In this document: piece after piece, positions 12,178 to 23,600 of the stretch | Layout of the letters: each line of letters starts with the position of its first letter | Numbering within the stretch: position 1 is the stretch's first letter | Origin: Saposhnikovia divaricata | Lineage: Eukaryota; Streptophyta; Magnoliopsida; Apiales; Apiaceae | Assembly (NCBI GenBank): GCA_036435485.1 | Contig: JAZHRN010000139.1 | Span: 4,464,001-4,528,000 of the forward strand | Reading direction: 5' to 3' | DNA: 64,000 bases | Position numbers and translations under genes: made by a program | The notes under the pieces: model-generated | What the model was told of the DNA's origin: nothing | The model's input: only the letters and a program-made list of their open reading frames with translations | Databases searched by the model: none

Positions 12178-13529
12178 AGGATTATCCGAAAACCGAGTTT
12201 CAGTCATTTCAGCCCCGATTCAGGTCCGAATGGCACCAAATAAAATTTCATTGAATTCCAATAACCCATAGGAACAAAATATGTAAAAATATCCACAAAA
12301 TTGTCCGACTTGATTTTTAACAATATCCCGTGTACTAATCCCTTTGAGAAGTTTCCGAAAACCGAGTTTCGATCATATTAGCTCCGATTCCGGTCCGAAC
12401 TTCGTTAAATAAAATTGCGTTGAATTCCAATAACCCATAGGAACAAAATATGTAAAAATATCCATAAAATGGTCCGACTCGATTTTTAACAATATCCCGT
12501 GTACTAACCCCTTTGAGGATTATCCGAAAACCAAGTTTCAGTCATTTCAGCCCCGATTCAGGTCCGACTGGCACCAAATAAAATTTCGTTGAATTCCAAT
12601 AACCCATAGGAACAAAATATGTAAAAATATCCACAAAATGGTCCGACTTGATTTTTAACAATATCCCGTGTACTAACCCCTTTGAGAAGTTTCCGAAAAC
12701 CGAGTTTCGATCATATCAGCTCCGATTCCGGTCCGAACTCCGTTAAATAAAATTGTGTTGAATTCCAATAACCCATAGGAACAAAATATGTAAAAATATC
12801 CATAAAATGGTCCGACTCGATTTTTAACAATATCCCGTGTACTAACCCCTTTGAGGATTATCCGAAAACCGAGTTTCAGTCATTTTAGCCTCGATTCAGG
12901 TCCGAATGGCACCAAATAAAATTTCATTGAATTCCAATAACCCATAGGAACAAAATATGTAAAAATATCCACAAAATTGTCCGACTTGATTTTTAACAAT
13001 ATCCCGTGTACTAATCCCTTTGAGAAGTTTCCGAAAACCGAGTTTCGATCATATCAGCTCCGATTCCGGTCCGAACTTCGTTAAATAAAATTGCGTTGAA
13101 TTCCAATAACCCATAGGAACAAAATATGTAAAAATATCCATAAAATGGTCCGACTCAATTTTTAACAATATACCGTGTACTAACCCCTTTGAGGATTATC
13201 CGAAAACCGAGTTTCAGTCATTTCAGCCCCGATTCAGGCCCGAATGGCACCAAATAAAATTTCATTGAATTCCAATAACCCATAGGAACAAAATATGTAA
13301 AAAAATCCAGAAAATGGTCCGACTTGATTTTTAAAAATATCCCGTGTACTAACCCCTTTGAGAAGTTTCCGAAAACCGAGTTTCGATCATATCAGCTCCG
13401 ATTCCGGTCCGAACTCCGTTAAATAAAATTGTGTTGAATTCCAATAACCCATAGGAACAAAATATGTAAAAATATCCATAAAATGGTCTGACTCGATTTT
13501 TAACAATATCCCGTGTACTAACCCCTTTC
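12178..13529 (+). repeat. Region I HOR type g, 8-mer
   Basis: Eight monomers, exactly 1352 bp with no 170-bp copy. It introduces CATTTTAGCCTCG (12854) and the following B with GACTCAATTTTT and TATACCGTG (near 13170). Its end, CAGGCCCG A then GGTCTG B, is the start of the 44-monomer block of region II. Confidence 0.86.
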
Positions 13530-14712
13530 AGGATTATCCGAAAACCGAGTTTCAGTCATTTCAGCCCCGATTCAGGTCCGAATGGCACCAAATAAAATTT
13601 CATTGAATTCCAATAACCCATAGGAACAAAATATGTAAAAATATCCACAAAATTGTCCGACTTGATTTTTAACAATATCCCGTGTACTAATCCCTTTGAG
13701 AAGTTTCCGAAAACCGAGTTTCGATCATATTAGCTCCGATTCCGGTCCGAACTTCGTTAAATAAAATTGCGTTGAATTCCAATAACCCATAGGAACAAAA
13801 TATGTAAAAATATCCATAAAATGGTCCGACTCGATTTTTAACAATATCCCGTGTACTAACCCCTTTGAGGATTATCCGAAAACCAAGTTTCAGTCATTTC
13901 AGCCCCGATTCAGGTCCGACTGGCACCAAATAAAATTTCGTTGAATTCCAATAACCCATAGGAACAAAATATGTAAAAATATCCACAAAATGGTCCGACT
14001 TGATTTTTAACAATATCCCGTGTACTAACCCCTTTGAGAAGTTTCCGAAAACCGAGTTTCGATCATATCAGCTCCGATTCCGGTCCGAACTCCGTTAAAT
14101 AAAATTGTGTTGAATTCCAATAACCCATAGGAACAAAATATGTAAAAATATCCATAAAATGGTCCGACTCGATTTTTAACAATATCCCGTGTACTAACCC
14201 CTTTGAGGATTATCCGAAAACCGAGTTTCAGTCATTTTAGCCTCGATTCAGGTCCGAATGGCACCAAATAAAATTTCATTGAATTCCAATAACCCATAGG
14301 AACAAAATATGTAAAAATATCCACAAAATTGTCCGACTTGATTTTTAACAATATCCCGTGTACTAATCCCTTTGAGAAGTTTCCGAAAACCGAGTTTCGA
14401 TCATATCAGCTCCGATTCCGGTCCGAACTTCGTTAAATAAAATTGCGTTGAATTCCAATAACCCATAGGAACAAAATATGTAAAAATATCCATAAAATGG
14501 TCCGACTCAATTTTTAACAATATCCCGTGTACTAACCCCTTTGAGGATTATCCGAAAACCGAGTTTCAGTCATTTCAGCCCCGATTCAGGTCCGACTCGC
14601 ACCAAATAAAATTTCGTTGAATTCCAATAACCCATAGGAACAAAATATGTAAAAATATATATAAAATGGTCCGACTCGATTTTTAACAATATCCCGTGTA
14701 CTAACCCCTTTC
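13530..14712 (+). repeat. Transition HOR, 7-mer, first non-alternating junction
   Basis: Seven monomers (1183 bp) between CTTTCAGG junctions, the first odd-numbered HOR. The seventh monomer (14544) is a hybrid. Its first half is A (CAGTCATTTCAG, GACTCGCACC). Its 3' part is B-like (ATAAAATGGTCCGACTCG, preceded by ATATATATA in place of ATATCCATA). The next monomer (14713) is again A, so alternation is lost from here on. Confidence 0.88.
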
Positions 14713-16293
14713 AGGATTATCCGAAAACCGAGTTTCAGTCATTTCAGCCCCGATTCAGGTCCGAATGGCACCAAATAAAATTTCATTGAATTCCAATAAC
14801 CCATTGGAACAAAATATGTAAAAATATCCATAAAATGGTCCAACTCGATTTTTAACAATATCCCGTGTACTAACCCCTTTGAGGATTATCCGAAAACCGA
14901 GTTTCAGTCATTTCAGCCCCGATTCAGGTCCGAATGGCACCAAATAAAATTTCATTGAATTCCAATAACCCATAGGAACAAAATATGTAAAAATATACAG
15001 AAAATGGTCCGACTTGATTTTTAACAATATCCCGTGTACCAACCCCTTTGAGAAGTTTCCGAAAACCGAGTTTCTATCATATCAGCTCCAATACCGGTCC
15101 GAACTCCGTTAAATAAAATTGTGTTGAATTCCAATAACCCATAGGAACAAAATATGTAAAAATATCCATAAAATGGCCCGACTCAATTTTTAACAATATC
15201 CCGTGTACTAACCCCTTTGAGGATTATCCGAAAACCGAGTTTCAATCATTTTAGCCCCGATTCAGGTCCGAATGGCACCAAATAAAATTTCATTGAATTC
15301 CAATAACCTATTGGAACAAAATACGTAAAAATATCCATAAAATGGTCCGACTCGATTTTTAACAATATCCCGTGTACTAACCCCTTTGAGGATTATCCGA
15401 AAACCGAGTTTCAGTCATTTCAGCCCCGATTCAGGTCCGAATGGCACCAAATAAAATTTCATTGAATTCCAATAACCCATAGGAACAAAATATGTAAAAA
15501 TATCCAAAAAATTGTCCGACTTGATTTTTAACAATATCCCGTGTACTAATCCCTTTGAGAAGTTTCCGAAAACCGAGTTTCGATCATATCAGCTCCGATT
15601 CCGGTCCGAACTTCGTTAAATAAAATTGCGTTGAATTCCAATAACCCATAGGAACAAAATATGTAAAAATATCCATAAAATGGTCCGACTCGATTTTTAA
15701 CAATATCCCGTGTACTAACCCCTTTGAGGATTATCCGAAAACCGAGTTTCATTCATTTCAGCCCCGATTCAGGTCCGACTCGCACCAAATAAAATTTCGT
15801 TGAATTCCAATAACCCATAAGAACAAAATATGTAAAAATATCCATAAAATGGTCCGACTCGATTTTTAACAATATCCCGTGTACTAATTCCTTTCAGGAT
15901 TATCCGAAAACCGAGTTTCAGTCATTTCAGCCCTGATTCAGGTCCGAATGGCACCAAATAAAATTTCATTGAATTCCAATAACCCATAGGAACAACATAT
16001 GTAAAAATATCCACAAAATTGTCCGACTTGATTTTTAACAATATCCCGTGTACTAATCCCTTTGAGAAGTTTCCGAAAACCGAGTTTCGATCATATCAGC
16101 TCCGATTTCGGTCCGAACTTCGTTAAATAAAATTGCGTTGAATTCCAATAACCCATAGGAACAAAATATGTAAAAGTATCCATAAAATGGTCCGACTCAA
16201 TTTTTAACAATATCCCGTGTACTAACCCCTTTGAGGATTATCCGAAAACCGAGTTTCTGTCATTTCAGCCCCGATTCAGGTCTGACTGGCACC
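13590..16293 (+). repeat. 16-monomer unit, copy 1 (2704 bp)
   Basis: Sixteen monomers duplicated in tandem at a period of exactly 2704 bp. For example, the ATATATATA monomer at 14544 recurs at 17248, and the CATTCATTT monomer at 15727 recurs at 18431. The outer limits are placed from the crossover inside monomer 16234 and are uncertain by about 20 bp. The unit contains A-A runs and hybrid monomers. It recurs in the second long block, displaced by 7098 bp. Confidence 0.85.
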
Positions 16294-18997
16294 AAATAAA
16301 ATTTCATTGAATTCCAATAACCCATAGGAACAAAATATGTAAAAATATCCACAAAATTGTCCGACTTGATTTTTAACAATATCCCGTGTACTAATCCCTT
16401 TGAGAAGTTTCCGAAAACCGAGTTTCGATCATATTAGCTCCGATTCCGGTCCGAACTTCGTTAAATAAAATTGCGTTGAATTCCAATAACCCATAGGAAC
16501 AAAATATGTAAAAATATCCATAAAATGGTCCGACTCGATTTTTAACAATATCCCGTGTACTAACCCCTTTGGGGATTATCCGAAAACCAAGTTTCAGTCA
16601 TTTCAGCCCCGATTCAGGTCCGACTGGCACCAAATAAAATTTCGTTGAATTCCAATAACCCATAGGAACAAAATATGTAAAAATATCCACAAAATGGTCC
16701 GACTTGATTTTTAACAATATCCCGTGTACTAACCCCTTTGAGAAGTTTCCGAAAACCGAGTTTCGATCATATCAGCTCCGATTCCGGTCCGAACTCCGTT
16801 AAATAAAATTGTGTTGAATTCCAATAACCCATAGGAACAAAATATGTAAAAATATCCATAAAATGGTCCGACTCGATTTTTAACAATATCCCGTGTACTA
16901 ACCCCTTTGAGGATTATCCGAAAACCGAGTTTCAGTCATTTTAGCCCCGATTCAGGTCCGAATGGCACCAAATAAAATTTCATTGAATTCCAATAACCCA
17001 TAGGAACAAAATATGTAAAAATATCCACAAAATTGTCGGACTTGATTTTTAACAATATCCCGTGTACTAATCCCTTTGAGAAGTTTCCGAAAACCGAGTT
17101 TCGATCATATCAGCTCCGATTCCGGTCCGAACTTCGTTAAATAAAATTGCGTTGAATTCCAATAACCCATAGGAACAAAATATGTAAAAATATCCATAAA
17201 ATGGTCCGACTCAATTTTTAACAATATCCCGTGTACTAACCCCTTTGAGGATTATCCGAAAACCGAGTTTCAGTCATTTCAGCCCCGATTCAGGTCCGAC
17301 TCGCACCAAATAAAATTTCGTTGAATTCCAATAACCCATAGGAACAAAATATGTAAAAATATATATAAAATGGTCCGACTCGATTTTTAACAATATCCCG
17401 TGTACTAACCCCTTTCAGGATTATCCGAAAACCGAGTTTCAGTCATTTCAGCCCCGATTCAGGTCCGAATGGCACCAAATAAAATTTCATTGAATTCCAA
17501 TAACCCATTGGAACAAAATATGTAAAAATATCCATAAAATGGTCCAACTCGATTTTTAACAATATCCCGTGTACTAACCCCTTTGAGGATTATCCGAAAA
17601 CCGAGTTTCAGTCATTTCAGCCCCGATTCAGGTCCGAATGGCACCAAATAAAATTTCATTGAATTCCAATAACCCATAGGAACAAAATATGTAAAAATAT
17701 ACAGAAAATGGTCCGACTTGATTTTTAACAATATCCCGTGTACCAACCCCTTTGAGAAGTTTCCGAAAACCGAGTTTCTATCATATCAGCTCCAATACCG
17801 GTCCGAACTCCGTTAAATAAAATTGTGTTGAATTCCAATAACCCATAGGAACAAAATATGTAAAAATATCCATAAAATGGTCCGACTCAATTTTTAACAA
17901 TATCCCGTGTACTAACCCCTTTGAGGATTATCCGAAAACCGAGTTTCAATCATTTTAGCCCCGATTCAGGTCCGAATGGCACCAAATAAAATTTCATTGA
18001 ATTCCAATAACCTATTGGAACAAAATACGTAAAAATATCCATAAAATGGTCTGACTCGATTTTTAACAATATCCCGTGTACTAACCCCTTTGAGGATTAT
18101 CCGAAAACCGAGTTTCAGTCATTTCAGCCCCGATTCAGGTCCGAATGGCACCAAATAAAATTTCATTGAATTCCAATAACCCATAGGAACAAAATATGTA
18201 AAAATATCCAAAAAATTGTCCGACTTGATTTTTAACAATATCCCGTGTACTAATCCCTTTGAGAAGTTTCCGAAAACCGAGTTTCGATCATATCAGCTCC
18301 GATTCCGGTCCGAACTTCGTTAAATAAAATTGCGTTGAATTCCAATAACCCATAGGAACAAAATATGTAAAAATATCCATAAAATGGTCCGACTCGATTT
18401 TTAACAATATCCCGTGTACTAACCCCTTTGAGGATTATCCGAAAACCGAGTTTCATTCATTTCAGCCCCGATTCAGGTCCGACTCGCACCAAATAAAATT
18501 TCGTTGAATTCCAATAACCCATAAGAACAAAATATGTAAAAATATCCATAAAATGGTCCGACTCGATTTTTAACAATATCCCGTGTACTAATTCCTTTCA
18601 GGATTATCCGAAAACCGAGTTTCAGTCATTTCAGCCCTGATTCAGGTCCGAAATGCACCAAATAAAATTTCATTGAATTCCAATAACCCATAGGAACAAC
18701 ATATGTAAAAATATCCACAAAATTGTCCGACTTGATTTTTAACAATATCCCGTGTACTAATCCCTTTGAGAAGTTTCCGAAAACCGAGTTTCGATCATAT
18801 CAGCTCCGATTTCGGTCCGAACTTCGTTAAATAAAATTGCGTTGAATTCCAATAACCCATAGGAACAAAATATGTAAAAGTATCCATAAAATGGTCCGAC
18901 TCAATTTTTAACAATATCCCGTGTACTAACCCCTTTGAGGATTATCCGAAAACCGAGTTTCTGTCATTTCAGCCCCGATTCAGGTCTGACTGGCACC
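16294..18997 (+). repeat. 16-monomer unit, copy 2 (2704 bp)
   Basis: Second copy. The crossover lies in monomer 16234: up to GTCTGACTGG (about 16289) it follows the 18938-type monomer, and from TTTCATTG (16306) it follows the 13530-type monomer. Region-I-like monomers (ATATTAG B, CCAAG A) therefore reappear at 16403-16740 within region II. The same chimera sits at 23332, so this duplication predates the 44-monomer one. Private marks include GGGGATTATCC near 16571, GTCGGACTTG near 17036 and CCGAAATGCACC near 18648. Confidence 0.85.
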
Positions 18998-20627
18998 AAA
19001 TAAAATTTCGTTGAATTCCAATAACCCATAGGAACAAAATATGTAAAAATATCCACAAAATGGTCCGACTTGATTTTTAACAATATCCCGTGTACTAACC
19101 CCTTTAAGAAGTTTCCGAAAACCGAGTTTCGATCATATCAGCTCCGATTACGGTCCGAACTCCGTTAAATAAAATTGTGTTGAATTCCAATAACCCATAG
19201 GAACAAAATATGTAAAAATATCTATAAAATGGTCCGACTTGATTTTTAATAATATCTCGTGTACTAACCCCTTTGAGGATTATCCGAAAACCGAGTTTCA
19301 GTCATTTCAGCCCCGATTCAGGTCCGACTGGCACCAAATAAAATTGTGTTGAATTCCAATAACCCATAGGAACAAAATATGTAAAAATATGAATAAAATG
19401 GTCCGACTTGATTTTTAACAATATCCCGTGTACAAACCCCTTTGAGGATTATCCGAAAACCGAGTTTCAGACATTTCAGCCCCGATTCAGGTCCGAATGG
19501 CACCAAATAAAATTTCATTGAATTCCAATAACCCATTGGAACAAAATATGTAAAAATATCCATAAAATGGTCCGACTCGATTTTTAACAATATCCCGTGT
19601 ACTAACCCCTTTGAGGATTATCCGAAAACCGAGTTTCCGTCATTTCAGCCCCGATTCAGGCCCGAATGGCACCAAATAAAATTTCATTGAATTCCAATAA
19701 CCAATAGGAACAAAATATGTAAAAAAATCCAGAAAATGGTCCGACTTTATTTTTAAAAATATCCCGTGTACTAACCCCTTTGAGAAGTTTCCGAAAACCG
19801 AGTTTCGATCATATCAGCTCCGATTCCGGTCCGAACTCCGTTAAATAAAATTGTGTTGAATTCCAAAAACCCATAGGAACAAAATATGTAAAAATATCCA
19901 TAAAATGGTCCGACTCAATTTTTAACAATATCCCGTGTACTAACCCCTTTGAGGATTATCCGAAAACCGAGTTTCAGTCATTTCAGCCCCGATTCAGGTC
20001 CGAATGGCACCAAATAAAATTTCATTGAATTCCAATAACCCATAGGAACAAAATATGTAAAAATATCCACAAAATTGTCCGACTTGATTTTTAACAATAT
20101 CCCGTGTACTAATCCCTTTGAGAAGTTTCCGAAAACCGAGTTTCGATCATATCAGCTCCGATTCCGGTGCGAACTTCGTTAAATAAAATTGCGTTGAATT
20201 CCAATAACCCATACGAACCAAATATGTAAAAATATCCATAAAATGGTCCGACTCGATTTTTAACAATATCCCGTGTACTAACCCCTTTGAGGATTATCCG
20301 AAAACCGAGTTTCATTCATTTCAGCCCCGATTCAGGTCCGACTCGCACCAAATAAAATTTCGTTGAATTCCAATAACCCATAGGAACAAAATATGTTAAA
20401 ATATCCATAAAATGGTCCGACTCGATTTTTAACAATATCCCGTGTACTAACCCCTTTCAGGATTATCCGAAAACCGAGTTTCAGTCATTTCAGCCCCGAT
20501 TCAGGTCCGAATGGCACCAAATAAAATTGTGTTGAATTCTAATAACCCATAGGAACAAAATATGTAAAAATATCCATAAAATGGTCCGACTTGTTCTTTA
20601 ACAATATCCCGTGTATTAACCCCTTTG

Positions 20628-23600
20628 AGGATTATCCGAAAACCGAGTTTCAGTCATTTCAGCCCCGATTCAGGCCCGAATGGCACCAAATAAAATTTCA
20701 TTGAATTCCAATAACCCATAGGAACAAAATATGTAAAAAAATCCAGAAAATGGTCCGACTTGATTTTTAAAAATATCCCGTGTACTAACCCCTTTGAGAA
20801 GTTTCCGAAAACCGAGTTTCGATCATATCAGCTCCGATTCCGGTCCGAACTCCGTTAAATAAAATTGTGTTGAATTCCAATAACCCATAGGAACAAAATA
20901 TGTAAAAATATCCATAAAATGGTCTGACTCGATTTTTAACAATATCCCGTGTACTAACCCCTTTCAGGATTATCCGAAAACCGAGTTTCAGTCATTTCAG
21001 CCCCGATTCAGGTCCGAATGGCACCAAATAAAATTTCATTGAATTCCAATATCCCATATGAACAAAATTTGTAAAAATATCCACAAAATGTTCCGACTTG
21101 ATTTTTAACAATATCCCGTGTACTAACCCCTTTGAGAAGTTTCCGAAAACCGAGTTTCGATCATATCAGCTCCGATTCCGGTCCGAACTCCGTTAAATAA
21201 AATTGTGTTGAATTCCAATAACCCATAGGAACAAAATATGTAAAAATATCCATAAAATGGTCCGACTCGATTTTTAACAATATCCCGTGTACTAACCCCT
21301 TTGAGGATTATCCGAAAACCGAGTTTCAGTCATTTTAGCCTCGATTCAGGTCCGAATGGCACCAAATAAAATTTCATTGAATTCCAATAACCCATAGGAA
21401 CAAAATATGTAAAAATATCCACAAAATTGTCCGACTTGATTTTTAACAATATCCCGTGTACTAATCCCTTTGAGAAGTTTCCGAAAACCGAGTTTCGATC
21501 ATATCAGCTCCGATTCCGGTCCGAACTTCGTTAAATAAAATTGCGTTGAATTCCAATAACCCATAGGAACAAAATATGTAAAAATATCCATAAAATGGTC
21601 CGACTCAATTTTTAACAATATCCCGTGTACTAACCCCTTTGAGGATTATCCGAAAACCGAGTTTCAGTCATTTCAGCCCCGATTCAGGTCCGACTCGCAC
21701 CAAATAAAATTTCGTTGAATTCCAATAACCCATAGGAACAAAATATGTAAAAATATATATAAAATGGTCCGACTCGATTTTTAACAATATCCCGTGTACT
21801 AACCCCTTTCAGGATTATCCGAAAACCGAGTTTCAGTCATTTCAGCCCCGATTCAGGTCCGAATGGCACCAAATAAAATTTCATTGAATTCCAATAACCC
21901 ATTGGAACAAAATATGTAAAAATATCCATAAAATGGTCCAACTCGATTTTTAACAATATCCCGTGTACTAACCCCTTTGAGGATTATCCGAAAACCGAGT
22001 TTCAGTCATTTCAGCCCCGATTCAGGTCCGAATGGCACCAAATAAAATTTCATTGAATTCCAATAACCCATAGGAACAAAATATGTAAAAATATACAGAA
22101 AATGGTCCGACTTGATTTTTAACAATATCCCGTGTACCAACCCCTTTGAGAAGTTTCCGAAAACCGAGTTTCTATCATATCAGCTCCAATACCGGTCCGA
22201 ACTCCGTTAAATAAAATTGTGTTGAATTCCAATAACCCATAGGAACAAAATATGTAAAAATATCCATAAAATGGCCCGACTCAATTTTTAACAATATCCC
22301 GTGTACTAACCCCTTTGAGGATTATCCGAAAACCGAGTTTCAATCATTTTAGCCCCGATTCAGGTCCGAATGGCACCAAATAAAATTTCATTGAATTCCA
22401 ATAACCTATTGGAACAAAATACGTAAAAATATCCATAAAATGGTCCGACTCGATTTTTAACAATATCCCGTGTACTAACCCCTTTGAGGATTATCCGAAA
22501 ACCGAGTTTCAGTCATTTCAGCCCCGATTCAGGTCCGAATGGCACCAAATAAAATTTCATTGAATTCCAATAACCCATAGGAACAAAATATGTAAAAATA
22601 TCCAAAAAATTGTCCGACTTGATTTTTAACAATATCCCGTGTACTAATCCCTTTGAGAAGTTTCCGAAAACCGAGTTTCGATCATATCAGCTCCGATTCC
22701 GGTCCGAACTTCGTTAAATAAAATTGCGTTGAATTCCAATAACCAATAGGAACAAAATATGTAAAAATATCCATAAAATGGTCCGACTCGATTTTTAACA
22801 ATATCCCGTGTACTAACCCCTTTGAGGATTATCCGAAAACCGAGTTTCATTCATTTCAGCCCCGATTCAGGTCCGACTCGCACCAAATAAAATTTCGTTG
22901 AATTCCAATAACCCATAAGAACAAAATATGTAAAAATATCCATAAAATGGTCCGACTCGATTTTTAACAATATCCCGTGTACTAATTCCTTTCAGGATTA
23001 TCCGAAAACCGAGTTTCAGTCATTTCAGCCCTGATTCAGGTCCGAATGGCACCAAATAAAATTTCATTGAATTCCAATAACCCATAGGAACAACATATGT
23101 AAAAATATCCACAAAATTGTCCGACTTGATTTTTAACAATATCCCGTGTACTAATCCCTTTGAGAAGTTTCCGAAAACCGAGTTTCGATCATATCAGCTC
23201 CGATTTCGGTCCGAACTTCGTTAAATAAAATTGCGTTGAATTCCAATAACCCATAGGAACAAAATATGTAAAAGTATCCATAAAATGGTCCGACTCAATT
23301 TTTAACAATATCCCGTGTACTAACCCCTTTGAGGATTATCCGAAAACCGAGTTTCTGTCATTTCAGCCCCGATTCAGGTCTGACTGGCACCAAATAAAAT
23401 TTCATTGAATTCCAATAACCCATAGGAACAAAATATGTAAAAATATCCACAAAATTGTCCGACTTGATTTTTAACAATATCCCGTGTACTAATCCCTTTG
23501 AGAAGTTTCCGAAAACCGAGTTTCGATCATATTAGCTCCGATTCCGGTCCGAACTTCGTTAAATAAAATTGCGTTGAATTCCAATAACCCATAGGAACAA

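Larger units (their letters stand above)
1..14543 (+). repeat. Region I: strictly alternating A-B dimer array
   Basis: Eighty-six monomers alternate A-B without exception, so the effective unit is a dimer of about 338 bp. All nine 170-bp monomers of the window (CAGCCCCCGATT, an extra C) lie here, at starts 677, 1692, 2031, 4398, 6765, 8118, 9809, 10148 and 11501. HORs always contain an even number of monomers (4, 6, 8 or 10). Each begins with an A monomer preceded by CTTTC rather than CTTTG and ending CTAATCCC. No monomer here carries the CCCATTGG variant that is common later. The last stretch (13192 onward) also belongs to the duplicated block of region II. Confidence 0.93.
13192..20627 (+). 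repeat. Region II long block, copy 1 (44 monomers, 7436 bp)
   Basis: First copy of a large segmental duplication. It starts with region-I-type monomers (CAGGCCCG A, GGTCTG B). It runs through the 16-monomer duplication and ends with a monomer bearing GTTCTTTAAC and GTATTAACC (20459). Shared rare markers with 20628-27725 include CATTTTAGCCTCG, ATATATATAAAATGG, CGTGTACCAACC, CCTATTGG with TACGTAAAA, AACAACATATG, AAAAGTATCC, CAGACATTT and ATACGAACCAAATATG, mostly at a 7098-bp offset. It differs from copy 2 by scattered single bases. Confidence 0.87.
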
